This document shows positions 32,957 to 41,468 of a stretch of DNA of 64,000 bases, piece by piece. Below the pieces are notes generated by a model that was not told the DNA's origin, ran no database searches, and saw only the letters and a list, made by a program, of their open reading frames with translations. Origin of the DNA: an uncultured Clostridia bacterium (GTDB lineage: Bacteria; Bacillota; Clostridia; Oscillospirales; SIG627); the NCBI GenBank assembly GCA_947589595.1, contig CANQBV010000004.1, positions 1 to 64,000 of the forward strand. Direction: 5' to 3'. Each line of letters opens with the position of its first letter. Position 1 is the stretch's first letter. The position numbers and the translations under genes were made by a program.

Positions 32957-34369
32957 TTATCGGATCTTATCGCCGGAACCGGGCTCGGTAAGCCGGTGCG
33001 GATCGAGCACCTTTTCCAAAAGCTCCCGGCTCATCATCCCGCGCCGCAGGATGATATCCTTCACCGCTTCGCCGGTTTTCAGCGATTCTTTGGCGATCTC
33101 GGCGGCGGTTTTATAGCCGATATAAGGGTTGAGCGCGGTCACAACGCCAACCGAACGGTGTACCAGGTTTTCGCAGTGCTCGCGATTGACGGTAATCCCC
33201 TCAATACAATTATAGACCAGTGTTTTTACCGCGCCGTTGAGTGCGGAGATCGATTCGAAAATCTGGTAAAACACCACCGGCTCAAACGCGTTCAGCTCCA
33301 GCTGCCCCGCCTCGGCCGCCATGGTAATGGTCACGTCGTGACCGATCGCCAAGAACGCCGCCTGATTCACTACTTCCGGGATAACGGGATTCACTTTTCC
33401 GGGCATGATCGAGGATCCGTTCTGCCGCGCCGGCAGGTGAATTTCCTCCAGTCCGGTGCAGGGGCCGCTGGAAAGCAGGCGCAGATCGTTGCACATTTTG
33501 GAAAGATTGATCGCCAATGTTTTCAGCGCGCCGGAAACCTCGGCAAAGCCGTCGATATTCTGGGTACCGTCGAAAAGGTCCTCCGCCTGTTCCAAATCTT
33601 CCCCGAACAATTCGGAAAGCTGCCCGCAGATTCCCTTAAAATACGCCAGTTCCGTATTGATCCCGGTGCCGATCGCCGTCGCACCCATATTGATTTTGCG
33701 CATCGCTTTCAGGCTCTCCCGAATGCGGCGGATATCGCGTTCAATAGCCACGGCAAACGCGTGAAACGCCTGTCCCATACGCATCGGCACGGCGTCCTGC
33801 AGCTGCGTTCTGCCCATGGTGAGCACGTCGTCAAATTCTTCCGCCTTCGCCAGAAGCGCCTCATCCAGCTTTTGCAGATTTTTCAAAAGCCGGCTGCTCA
33901 GGGAAAGCACCGTCAGCTTGCCCGCCGTGGGAATGACGTCATTGGTGGACTGCGCCATGTTGACGTCATCATTTGGATTGACGATCGCGTAATCGCCGGG
34001 GTTCCCACCCAACTTTTTGATCGCCAGATTCGCCACCACTTCATTGGCGTTCATATTCGCAGAGGTACCGGCGCCACCCTGCACCGCGTCCACAATAAAG
34101 GAATCCCGGTAAGCACCGGTCAAAATTTCATCGCACGCCCAAATGATCGCCTCCGCCTTTTCCTGCGGCAAAAAACCGGCTTTGGCATTGACCATGGCCG
34201 CCGCTTTTTTGATCAGCGTAATACTCTTTATAAAGGTGCGGCTCATCGAACGGCCGGTAATATCAAAATTTTGGTTCGCGCGCAGTGCGTGGATCCCGTA
34301 CAGCGCCTCCTTCGGTACCCGCATCTCTCCTACGGAATCTTGCTCTACCCGAAACGTTGCTTCTTCCAT
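32957..34369 (-). CDS. aspA: Aspartate ammonia-lyase
   Basis: Converts L-aspartate to fumarate and ammonia. It belongs to the fumarase/aspartase superfamily: residues ~95-105 QGGAGTSANMNANEVVANLA, STNDVIPTA, and the signature SSIMPGKVNPVIPEV near residue 320. 470 residues is normal. Fumarase is the close alternative, but GAGTSANMNANEV and the overall N-terminus favour aspartase. The ATG follows GAGAGGA. Monocistronic, with promoter 34420-34448. Confidence 0.93.
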   Translation of the reverse strand: MEEATFRVEQDSVGEMRVPKEALYGIHALRANQNFDITGRSMSRTFIKSITLIKKAAAMVNAKAGFLPQEKAEAIIWACDEILTGAYRDSFIVDAVQGGAGTSANMNANEVVANLAIKKLGGNPGDYAIVNPNDDVNMAQSTNDVIPTAGKLTVLSLSSRLLKNLQKLDEALLAKAEEFDDVLTMGRTQLQDAVPMRMGQAFHAFAVAIERDIRRIRESLKAMRKINMGATAIGTGINTELAYFKGICGQLSELFGEDLEQAEDLFDGTQNIDGFAEVSGALKTLAINLSKMCNDLRLLSSGPCTGLEEIHLPARQNGSSIMPGKVNPVIPEVVNQAAFLAIGHDVTITMAAEAGQLELNAFEPVVFYQIFESISALNGAVKTLVYNCIEGITVNREHCENLVHRSVGVVTALNPYIGYKTAAEIAKESLKTGEAVKDIILRRGMMSRELLEKVLDPHRLTEPGSGDKIR

Positions 34370-34419
34370 TTTGCAATCCTCTCATCTTTTCAATAGGTTT
34401 GGCTTTTTCTTTTATTTTG

Positions 34420-34448
34420 ATTATAGCGCGCCAGACTTTCAAAATCAA
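34420..34448 (-). promoter_or_regulatory. Promoter of aspA
   Basis: Minus strand TTGATT (34443-34448), 17-bp spacer, TATAAT (34420-34425). A perfect palindrome TTGATATCAA (34482-34491) and a related TTGATATATC (34459-34468) lie upstream of -35 and could bind an activator. The surrounding 34370-34693 gap is very AT-rich and holds no gene. Confidence 0.75.
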
Positions 34449-34612
34449 ATGCAGATTGAGATATATCAATTATAAACAAAATTGATATCAAATTTTTATT
34501 TATTTTTTTAAGTTAAATTCATTTTAAACAAAATATTTTTTAAATCAATATCCGGCTTGGTTTTCTTTCTTAATGAAAGAAAAGGCGGCTTTCCGGAAAA
34601 TTTTTTAACATA

Positions 34613-34645
34613 CAAAAAAACGAATGCCGGGCATTCGTTTTTTTG
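34613..34645. terminator. Terminator in the aspA-patatin gap
   Basis: CGAATGCC (34621-34628) pairs with GGCATTCG (34630-34637), with seven A before and seven T after. Its position upstream of aspA and downstream of the patatin gene suits termination of the latter on the minus strand. Confidence 0.75.
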
Positions 34646-34693
34646 TTGAAATGATTTGATTACAGAGCTTTTTCCTTCCGATCGGGAATTTTT

Positions 34694-35557
34694 TCATTCT
34701 TTTGTAAGAAAGGTCTGCAGTTCCGAAAGCCTTGCCAGCGCCGTCTTTCTGCCCTCATCGTAGGCTGCTTTCAATTTTTCGGGATCCTTTTCGGTTCGAC
34801 TTACGGGCAGGGTCGCGGCGGGCGCAAAAACGAAGGCTTTTCCCTCTTTTTCCCGCTGAAAGACTTTCTTGGTCTGCGCATTATAAACCTTGTGCCGCTG
34901 CGCCATGGCTTGAACGAGCGCGGGGTATTTCCGGTAAACCGCGCGCACCAGCGGCAGAGCGCCGTTTTTCCCTTTCACATAGTCGCGCGGCTGAGTGAGG
35001 ATGACGACGTTTTTTTCATAGCCGCCTTTTTCCAAAAAGTCAAGCGGGATCGAATCGGACATGCCGCCGTCCAGGTACTTTTCGCCGTCGATCGCTACCA
35101 TGCGAGAAACCAGCGGCATGGAAGCGCTGGCGCGGTAGATTTCCAGAACGCGCTCCTTTTCGCCATCGCAGAGAAAATAGGCCGGTTTTCCGGTGCGGAC
35201 GTTGGTACAGACCGCATAGAACTTTGTGGGGTTTGCCCGGTAGCTTTTCCAGTCAAAGGGATCCAACTCCTGCGGCAGAGCGCGATAGCAGAAATCCGCT
35301 CCGTAAAGATCGCCCGTGGTCACCAGTGACCAAAGGCTGCAATAGCGCTTGTCGCGGCAGTAGCGCGTGTTATAGCGCAGCGCCCGGCCGGCCTGCCCGG
35401 ATTTAAAATTGCAGCCAAACGCCGCGCCGGCACTCACGCCGACGATCGCGTCGAAACCGACTCCCGCTTCCAGCAGCACGTCCAAAATCCCGGCGGAAAA
35501 AAGCCCCCGCATGGCGCCGCCCTCCAGCGCCAGTCCTACCTTTGCTTTTTCAGACAT
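34694..35557 (-). CDS. Patatin-like phospholipase
   Basis: Lipid acyl hydrolase with a Ser-Asp dyad: oxyanion motif LEGGAMRGLFSAGIL, nucleophile GVSAGA, catalytic Asp in YLDGGMSDSIPL. Domain fold residues ~5-200 with a C-terminal tail. ATG 35557 follows GAAAGGAAA; an in-frame extension lacks a ribosome binding site. 287 residues, typical for RssA/YjjU-like bacterial patatins. No partner visible; possibly membrane lipid turnover. Confidence 0.9.
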   Translation of the reverse strand: MSEKAKVGLALEGGAMRGLFSAGILDVLLEAGVGFDAIVGVSAGAAFGCNFKSGQAGRALRYNTRYCRDKRYCSLWSLVTTGDLYGADFCYRALPQELDPFDWKSYRANPTKFYAVCTNVRTGKPAYFLCDGEKERVLEIYRASASMPLVSRMVAIDGEKYLDGGMSDSIPLDFLEKGGYEKNVVILTQPRDYVKGKNGALPLVRAVYRKYPALVQAMAQRHKVYNAQTKKVFQREKEGKAFVFAPAATLPVSRTEKDPEKLKAAYDEGRKTALARLSELQTFLTKE

Positions 35558-35807
35558 ATCGCGTTTCCTTTCTTTTTCGGGGCTCCGCCCCGCACCCCGC
35601 AAAGAAACTTTTTAAAAAAAGCTTCCTTGCCCTTCAAAAACCTCGGAATCGGGTTTTCCAAACAATGCGCCGCTTCCTTTTTCTTTGAGAAAAGCATAGC
35701 AAAAAAACGCCCGGGGTGTCAATACAGGGGCCCTTCTCTTATTCCCTACACAATTTCTTTCTTATCCGGCGTTCCCAAAAAGCGAAGGCCTTTTTCTCCT
35801 CTTCGCG

Positions 35808-36746
35808 TTAATTCAAAAGCAGCGCAAACAAAATTGGAATCGTAATCACCGACATGAGATTCGAAATCAGCGCCATGCTGGCCCCCGGAGTCGTATCGGC
35901 TCCGTACGCCGCCGGAAACACGATGGTGTTCAGTCCGAGCGGCATAGCCGTAGCACAGAGCGCTACGAGCACGATTGCCGAATCGGTATGCAAAGCTTTT
36001 AATACCAAAACAAAGATCGTCGGCAGAAAGATGAGCCGGATTACGGAAGCAAAATAGATTTTTTTCTCCCGCATAAGTTTTTTCAAGCTATAGTCCCCAA
36101 TCACAAAGCCGGTTAGCAGCATTGCCAGCGGCGACATACAATTTCCCGCCAGGGTCACGGCCTGAGGAACAAAAGAGAGCCAGGTCGGGAATTGGATCGA
36201 AAGCAGCCCGAATACCGCGCCGACAACAAGTGAAATGAAACTGGGGTTAATAAACATTTTCAGCTTCAGTCCCTTGCCCTGGTTCTGAGGGATGAGGGAC
36301 GCTATACCGTAAGAATACACGTAAAGGTTCAACGGCAGCGTGAACATCATGTAATCAAAAAGCACTTCCGAGCTGTACAGGCCCTTAACCACGGCAATGC
36401 CCATAAAGCCGAAATTGGCAACGGCAAATGAATAGGCATAAATCTTCCGCAGATAGCGTTCTTTCGCAAATACCTTTGCCAGTACGATACCAATGATAAG
36501 CGAAACGATCGTTATCACAGCGCCGTAAAGAATATAAGTCCATTTGGCTTTGAAATGTTCCACGGTGCAATTTTCATAGAAGGTGTTGAAGATTACGCAG
36601 GGGAGTAAAAGATTGGTCTCCAGTTTGGAAAGCACCACGGAATCGTTGGCGGGCAAAAGCTTTCTTTTATTGAAAAAGAAGCCAATCAACATAAAAAGAA
36701 ACAAAATAAGCATTTGATTCAGCGTTGTTGAAAAAATTTGCAGCAT
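35808..36746 (-). CDS. AEC-family transporter (auxin efflux carrier type)
   Basis: Secondary transporter of 312 residues with about ten hydrophobic helices in two inverted halves (LILFLFMLIGFFFNKRKLL at the start; SPLAMLLTGFVIGDYSL; LCATAMPLGLNTIVFPAAYG). Members carry organic acids such as malate or malonate. The ATG follows AGAGGTATC. It lies near aspA, so C4-dicarboxylate transport would be a sensible guess but is not shown. Confidence 0.85.
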   Translation of the reverse strand: MLQIFSTTLNQMLILFLFMLIGFFFNKRKLLPANDSVVLSKLETNLLLPCVIFNTFYENCTVEHFKAKWTYILYGAVITIVSLIIGIVLAKVFAKERYLRKIYAYSFAVANFGFMGIAVVKGLYSSEVLFDYMMFTLPLNLYVYSYGIASLIPQNQGKGLKLKMFINPSFISLVVGAVFGLLSIQFPTWLSFVPQAVTLAGNCMSPLAMLLTGFVIGDYSLKKLMREKKIYFASVIRLIFLPTIFVLVLKALHTDSAIVLVALCATAMPLGLNTIVFPAAYGADTTPGASMALISNLMSVITIPILFALLLN

Positions 36747-36920
36747 AGATACCTCTTTTTCAAAATATTTCCCTTTCGGGCATTGGAAATTATTGTATCA
36801 CAAGTCTTTACAAAACGCAATCACAATCTTTCTCCGAGCGCCGCCTCCAAAGCCGTGCAGGGAATTTTGATAAAAGTCCCTTAAACAAGGCGTGGAGCAG
36901 TGCCCTGCAGACTTTATGCA

Positions 36921-37389
36921 TACGGGAATCGACCTGCACTGCGGTGCAGGCCGCTCTTCGGCTGCCACCGCAAAAAACCGCACTTCCCGCTACGCCTTTC
37001 GGCTTGCGCTCCGTGGGATTTTGCGGCCGGGAATCTTCGCAAACGCCATATCATGGCGTTTCCTCGCTTCCTGCCCTCGAGAGTTCGATTCCCTGCTCTG
37101 TTGTATGCAAAAAGAAAGCAGGCGCAACGCGCCTGCTTTCTTTTTGGTGACCCGTACGGGAATCGACCTGCACTGCGGTGCAGGCCGCTCTTCGGCTGCC
37201 ACCGCAAAAAACCGCACTTCCCGCTGCGCCTTTCGGCTTGCGCTCAGTGGGATTTTGCGGCCGGGAATCTTCGCAAACGCCATACCATGGCGTTTCCTCG
37301 CTTCCTGCCCTCGAGAGTTCGATTCCCTGCTCTGTTTGTATGCAAAAAGAAAGCAAGCGCAACGCGCCTGCTTTCTTTTTGGTGACCCA
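36921..37389. repeat. Two 234/235-bp tandem repeats carrying tRNA-Glu 3' sequence
   Basis: Unit A 36921-37154 and unit B 37155-37389 differ at only about six positions. Each begins (plus strand) with TACGGGAATCGA, the T-arm of tRNA-Glu in complement, and contains a GC-rich centre, an inverted TTCGATTCCC (37084-37093, 37318-37327) and a terminator hairpin (AAGAAAGCAGGCGC/GCGCCTGCTTTCTT). The third start of the period (37390) is the real tRNA-Glu. On the minus strand the array is tRNA, terminator, inverted T-arm piece, spacer, tRNA 3' end, terminator, and so on. Apparent ORFs through it merely translate the repeat. Confidence 0.9.
37346..37379 (-). terminator. Terminator of tRNA-Glu (one copy per repeat unit)
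   Basis: AAGAAAGCAAGCGC and GCGCCTGCTTTCTT form a ~14-bp stem with AACG loop and flanking A/T runs, directly after the tRNA CCA. Unit A has the equivalent hairpin at about 37111-37145. Confidence 0.8.
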
Positions 37390-37454
37390 TACGGGAATCG
37401 AACCCATGTTTCCACCTTGAGAGGGTGGCGTCTTAGCCGCTTGACCAATGGGCC
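37380..37454 (-). tRNA. tRNA-Glu (CTC anticodon)
   Basis: 75 nt with encoded CCA. Acceptor GGCCCAT/ATGGGTC, anticodon stem CCACC/GGTGG with loop CTCTCAA giving CTC, T-arm GGGTTCGATTCCC. Its 3' third is copied in the two downstream repeat units. Confidence 0.95.
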
Positions 37455-37501
37455 GTCTGCAAGAAATAATCATAACAGAAAAAGCCCCTTTTGTCAAGAA
37501 T

Positions 37502-38419
37502 TTATTTCACAAAATCTTCCGGCTGGTAATGAAAATCGCGGATGTTGCCGCTGCGAATGAAGTATTCCGTTTTGATCTGTCCTTTTTCTCCGCCGAAAGC
37601 GTCGATCAGAACGAGCTTTACTTTCATTTTGGAAGGAATGATATTTTTTATATAAACCGAACACGCCTGTCCTACGCTGACGTCCCCGCGCCATTCCGCA
37701 AGCCCCGCCAGATTGGGCGCCAATTCAATAAAAATTCCATAGCTTTCGATACTGCGGATCATGCCGACTACCGTTTGTCCCACCGAAAAGCGATCGGCGT
37801 TTTGCTGCCAAGTGCCCAATAATTCCTTGTGCGTCAGGGAAATCCGGCCGCGCGTACCCAAAATGGTATCGTCCCGCCCTTTCACGGCACAAAATATGCT
37901 TTCACCTAAGGAAAAGCGGTCGCTGGGATGCGAGATCCGGGAAACGGAAATACAGTCGATCGACAGCAGCGAAACGATCCCGCAGCCGATATCGCAAAAA
38001 GCGCCGAACGGCTCAAAATGCGTGATTCGCGCTTCCAGCACGTCGCCGTCCTCCAAAAAATTCAAATATTCCGCAAGGCACTTTTCCTGTGCTTTGCGGC
38101 GAGAAAGATATGCCACCGGCCCCTCGTCGCCTTCTTCGATTTTCTCGATCACAAACGAACACGGCTTTCCTACCCGGGTGATCACGGCAATGTCGCGTAC
38201 TTCCTCGCCCTTATCGGAAATCGCCGCCTCCTGACGCGGCATGACTCCGCGCACCTCGCCGAGATCGAAAATCAAATTCAGTTCGCGGTCGCACATCATC
38301 GCTCGGGCTTCCAATATTTTCTGCTGCTGCATGGCCTTTTCCAGCCCCTGCAGGCTGCGGGTCAATTTGATATTTTCCGGGGTATTGATTACGATTCCTT
38401 CCGGATAAAATTCACTCAT
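37502..38419 (-). CDS. S1-domain RNA-binding protein (RpsA-like)
   Basis: 305 residues with about three S1 OB-fold units: IFDLGEVRGVMPRQEA..., VLEARITHFEPFGAFCDIGCGIVSLLSI and VGQTVVGMIRSIESYGIFIELAPNLAGLAEW. It is shorter than E. coli S1 and similar to the S1-like proteins of Firmicutes, which bind mRNA and influence translation or decay. ATG 38419 with GGAGG 6 bases upstream removes a 36-residue extension. Its 3' end is 48 bases from tRNA-Glu. Confidence 0.88.
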   Translation of the reverse strand: MSEFYPEGIVINTPENIKLTRSLQGLEKAMQQQKILEARAMMCDRELNLIFDLGEVRGVMPRQEAAISDKGEEVRDIAVITRVGKPCSFVIEKIEEGDEGPVAYLSRRKAQEKCLAEYLNFLEDGDVLEARITHFEPFGAFCDIGCGIVSLLSIDCISVSRISHPSDRFSLGESIFCAVKGRDDTILGTRGRISLTHKELLGTWQQNADRFSVGQTVVGMIRSIESYGIFIELAPNLAGLAEWRGDVSVGQACSVYIKNIIPSKMKVKLVLIDAFGGEKGQIKTEYFIRSGNIRDFHYQPEDFVK

Positions 38420-38483
38420 GGCGTCCTCCACAATTCGGTATCTTGTTTTTCCAAGTCTATGAGAACGCACCGCAGAATATGCA

Positions 38484-38513
38484 AAAGCCCACTGCGTCTT
38501 TGCAGTGGGCTTT
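38484..38513 (-). terminator. Terminator overlapping the comF stop
   Basis: AAAGCCCACTGC (38484-38495) pairs perfectly with GCAGTGGGCTTT (38502-38513). On the minus strand TTTTGCATATT follows. It separates the psd-comF transcript from the S1 gene. Confidence 0.7.
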
Positions 38514-39165
38514 AATGCGCAAAACAAAATACAAAAACGTGCATGGCGCCCGCAGCCTTCAGGGCTCTGGCCGCTTCGATCACACTGGAACCGGTCGTTA
38601 CAACGTCATCGATCAGCAGCACGCTTTCTCCGGCAAGCGGCCGGCAGGCGCAGTATTTGTCTTTGACGTTGCGCTCGCGCTGCTTTGCCCGCAGGCGGTG
38701 CTGCGGCAGCGAAAGGCCGCGGCGCTTTAAAAGCGTTTCAAAAGGAATCGACGCCGCTTCGGCAAACCGTTTTGCCATAACCTCCGACTGATCGATATAA
38801 AACTTCCGGCGCCGCCAAACGGAACGCGGTGAAAAAGTCACCACGTCGATCTTCGGAAGAAACGGCATCTTCTTTGCGGCTCGCATGGCAAATTCCAAAT
38901 AGACCTTTAAATCGCTTTCGTAATCGCACTCTTTCAGGTCAAACAAAATATGCTGCACCCGGGGATTTTTGTAGGGAAACAGGCAAAACATTTCATCCGC
39001 ATAGCCGTTTCCGCCGCGGCAAAGAAAAGCTTGTGGAGAAAACGCCCGCTCCAGCGCCGGACGGCACTCCGCGCAGAGCAGGTCGCCCTCGTCTTCATTG
39101 ATCTCCCCACAGCCGGGGCAGCAGGGAGAAAACAAAAAGTCCGCGGCCTTTTCCAGAAAACGCAT
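38512..39165 (-). CDS. comF: ComF-family phosphoribosyltransferase-like protein
   Basis: 217 residues: N-terminal zinc finger (CCPGCGEI...CAEC) and a C-terminal phosphoribosyltransferase fold with the PRPP loop VLLIDDVVTTGSSVIEAARAL. In naturally competent bacteria ComF is needed for DNA uptake and in others it links to recombination; a competence role here is not shown. ATG 39165 follows AAGGGAA, one base after the psd stop, so it belongs to the pssA-psd operon. Confidence 0.9.
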   Translation of the reverse strand: MRFLEKAADFLFSPCCPGCGEINEDEGDLLCAECRPALERAFSPQAFLCRGGNGYADEMFCLFPYKNPRVQHILFDLKECDYESDLKVYLEFAMRAAKKMPFLPKIDVVTFSPRSVWRRRKFYIDQSEVMAKRFAEAASIPFETLLKRRGLSLPQHRLRAKQRERNVKDKYCACRPLAGESVLLIDDVVTTGSSVIEAARALKAAGAMHVFVFCFAH

Positions 39166-39166
39166 G

Positions 39167-40021
39167 CTAGTTCCCTTCGGCACGGCTGCCCACAGCTTCG
39201 CCCATTTTCACTTTTTTCTCAAAGCCTGCACGCGAACGCTCCAGCAGCGTTTGATCAAATTCGGCACGACCGGGCGGCAAAAGCAGAATCACCGTAGAAC
39301 CGCCGTATTCAAAATAGCCTTTTTCCTCACCGCGCCGAAAAGCGTGTTTTTGATGAAGATTGCAAATTTTCCCCACCAGTAGTGCGCCGACCTCCATTTG
39401 CACCGCATCCCCGAAATTTTCGGTATGCAGAACCGTATACTCGCGGCTGTTTTCTGCGTAGATGCGGTATTTCTCTCCGGCAATGGGGTTCACAGTGTGC
39501 AGCTTTCCGGAGATAACAACATTTTCCTCTTTGATGCCGGCGTCGAAATAGCAATAGCGATGGTAATCGCTGACTGTCAAACGAAAAATTGCACAGTAAC
39601 CGCCCTCAAATGTCGCGGCAAGCGCCTCGTCCTGCAAAAGAGACGCCACCGTATAGGTAGAATTTTTAATGCAAAACCGCGCTTCCTTTTCAATCGGAAA
39701 CACGGAAAGAAAAGAATCGCAGGGGCTAATCAGAGTACTCGGTTCCGGATCGATCACACGCATGCCCTCTTTTAAGCGGCGTGCAAAAAAATCGTTAAAG
39801 GAGCTGTATTCCCTCTCCTCCGCTTCTTCCACAGCAATATGATTCTTCTTCACGAAGCGTGGGATCAGCCGGCGCGATGCGCGACTGTCCAAAAAGCGGC
39901 CGGCGACTTTGGAAAGCCCCGGACGCGTCAGCCCTTTTAACAGAAAGCGCCCGACTGCGGTATCATAGTAAAACCGCAGATCGGAGCGTACTTCCGGTTT
40001 GTAGTAACGATTTTCCTTCAC
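39167..40021 (-). CDS. psd: Phosphatidylserine decarboxylase
   Basis: Makes phosphatidylethanolamine from phosphatidylserine at the membrane. The self-cleavage motif is GGST (YFEYGGSTVILLLPPG), with cleavage expected before Ser242, which becomes the pyruvoyl group. Conserved SPCDSFLSVF and FRLTVSDYHRYC (His) segments are present. 284 residues, like the type II Clostridial enzymes. It lies 3 bases after pssA, completing the two-step pathway in one operon. Confidence 0.95.
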   Translation of the reverse strand: MKENRYYKPEVRSDLRFYYDTAVGRFLLKGLTRPGLSKVAGRFLDSRASRRLIPRFVKKNHIAVEEAEEREYSSFNDFFARRLKEGMRVIDPEPSTLISPCDSFLSVFPIEKEARFCIKNSTYTVASLLQDEALAATFEGGYCAIFRLTVSDYHRYCYFDAGIKEENVVISGKLHTVNPIAGEKYRIYAENSREYTVLHTENFGDAVQMEVGALLVGKICNLHQKHAFRRGEEKGYFEYGGSTVILLLPPGRAEFDQTLLERSRAGFEKKVKMGEAVGSRAEGN

Positions 40022-40024
40022 TTG

Positions 40025-40657
40025 TTAAACCTGCAGCTCTTTGCCGAAAAGGATCAGGCAGGTAAAGACGGCAATTCCAAAAAGGATCATGAGCAGCTTC
40101 CCCACGCCGTATGGTTTCCTAATCGGAATGCGGCTGACTTCGCATGCGGCGAATACCAAAAGGCAAATCGGCAAAAACAGAGATTGGCGGAAATGAAACA
40201 GCAAATTCAACAGCAGAAAAAACGGCAGTAAAAGGGACACCAGCGTTACCGGCAAGCCCAAATAGACCTTGCGCTTTTCTTCGCGGTTGCGCATGGTTTC
40301 CTGCACGTTAAAAAAGCCAAGACGGATCACCGACGCCAGGATCAGCAAAATTGCCGCCACCCGGGCAAGGCGCGTATTGCCGGCCAGATCCAGGCAAATC
40401 ACTGCCGGAAGCACACCGAACGCCACCAGGTCGCAAAGCGAATCGATCTGTATGCCAAACAGCTTCTCCTCTTCCTTGCGGGGACGGCGCGCGGCAACAA
40501 CGCCGTCAAGCATATCACACACGCCGGAAAGCATCAGGCAAAAGATCGCCGCAAAAACATGATTTTCCCCGCCGGAAAACACCCGCGTGATCCCAAAGGC
40601 AGAGAAAATAAGACTAAGATAAGTAAGAATCACCGTGTAGTTATAATAGCCGATCAT
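40025..40657 (-). CDS. pssA: CDP-diacylglycerol-serine O-phosphatidyltransferase
   Basis: Integral membrane enzyme forming phosphatidylserine from CDP-diacylglycerol and serine. The CDP-alcohol phosphotransferase motif is complete: D-MLDGVVAARRPRKEEEK then LFGIQIDSLCD (DGxxAR...G...D...D). About six helices, 210 residues. Context with psd gives the substrate assignment. First gene of pssA-psd-comF, transcribed from 40750-40778 through a leader with an inverted repeat. Confidence 0.93.
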   Translation of the reverse strand: MIGYYNYTVILTYLSLIFSAFGITRVFSGGENHVFAAIFCLMLSGVCDMLDGVVAARRPRKEEEKLFGIQIDSLCDLVAFGVLPAVICLDLAGNTRLARVAAILLILASVIRLGFFNVQETMRNREEKRKVYLGLPVTLVSLLLPFFLLLNLLFHFRQSLFLPICLLVFAACEVSRIPIRKPYGVGKLLMILFGIAVFTCLILFGKELQV

Positions 40658-40694
40658 GAAAATTTCCTCATTATCTCATAACAAAAGTGTTTTC

Positions 40695-40720
40695 AAACTC
40701 TATGATACATGATAGAGTTT
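40695..40720. promoter_or_regulatory. Inverted repeat in the pssA leader
   Basis: AAACTCTAT (40695-40703) is repeated in inverse at 40712-40720 around GATACATG. It lies between the promoter and pssA in the transcribed leader, about 30 bases downstream of the -10. Possible operator or mRNA hairpin for control of phosphatidylethanolamine synthesis. Confidence 0.5.
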
Positions 40721-40749
40721 AAAAAATTCACTTAGAATACCACTCTTTT

Positions 40750-40778
40750 ATTTTACCACAAAATTTAAAATCGGTCAA
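40750..40778 (-). promoter_or_regulatory. Promoter of pssA-psd-comF
   Basis: Minus strand TTGACC (40773-40778), 17-bp spacer, TAAAAT (40750-40755), about 90 bases ahead of pssA. Confidence 0.75.
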
Positions 40779-40837
40779 CACTTTCCGCTCTCAAATCCTC
40801 CCGTGACGCCGGTCAAAAAAATTTTTCCGGCAGGGTG

Positions 40838-40866
40838 TTGACATTTCCGCTCCGCTTTGCTATAAT
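40838..40866 (+). promoter_or_regulatory. Promoter of the tRNA-Leu/tRNA-fMet operon
   Basis: TTGACA (40838-40843), 17-bp spacer, TATAAT (40861-40866): perfect consensus, 27 bases before tRNA-Leu. Confidence 0.9.
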
Positions 40867-40892
40867 AACCTTTGCCGACGACAGGAGCATTT

Positions 40893-40979
40893 GCCGTTGT
40901 GGCGGAACTGGCAGACGCAAGGGACTTAAAATCCCTCGACAGCAATGTCATACGGGTTCGATTCCCGTCAACGGCACCA
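40893..40979 (+). tRNA. tRNA-Leu (TAA anticodon)
   Basis: 87-nt class II tRNA with CCA. Acceptor GCCGTTG/CAACGGC, anticodon stem GGGA/TCCC around CTTAAAA (anticodon TAA), long variable arm, T-arm GGGTTCGATTCCC. Co-transcribed with tRNA-fMet nine bases downstream. Confidence 0.96.
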
Positions 40980-40988
40980 ATAGAATAT

Positions 40989-41065
<77 letters not shown>

Positions 41066-41103
41066 AAGCAAAGCAGAACCCTCATGGGGTTCTGCTTTAC
41101 TTT
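41066..41103 (+). terminator. Terminator of the tRNA-Leu/fMet operon
   Basis: AAGCAGAACCC pairs with GGGTTCTGCTT and T-rich sequence follows. A second copy follows the repeated tRNA half at about 41337-41374 with a compensated loop (CTATAG versus CTCATGG). Confidence 0.8.
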
Positions 41104-41293
41104 TGCTGATGAGAAGATTTCGGCCGTTTTCCGGGTTATGAGGCCGACGAGCGGAGCTCGTTGGGCAACCCCACCGAGCGCGCCCGGCGGGCGATGAAGC
41201 GACGGCGGCGTTGGCGCAGCGGTCGAAAAAGCCGAGGAACAGCGCCGGTAGGCGCCCGACGGCTTTTTCGGGTACCGCAAGAGGCGCGAAGCG

Positions 41294-41336
41294 ATAACCC
41301 GGAGGTCGTGTGGTTCAAGTCCCACCCCCGCAACCA
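41294..41336 (+). pseudogene. 3'-half copy of tRNA-fMet
   Basis: 43 bases identical to the intact gene from the anticodon A to the CCA. The 5' half is replaced by unrelated GC-rich spacer, so no tRNA can form. Confidence 0.9.
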
Positions 41337-41468
41337 AAGCAAAGCAGAACCCTATAGGGTTCTGCTTTACTTTTGCTGATGAGAAGATTTCGACCGTTTT
41401 CCGGGTTATGAGGCCGACGAGCGGAGCTCGTTGGGCAACCCCACCGAGCGCGCCCGGTGGAGCAAACC

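Noticed and set aside
36921..37389. CRISPR array
   Set aside because: Repeat units are 235 bp in direct contact without short repeats and unique spacers, and no cas genes are present.
36892..37560. Apparent repetitive protein-coding frames on both strands near tRNA-Glu
   Set aside because: They only translate the tRNA-derived 235-bp repeats; there is no ribosome binding site or stable family pattern.
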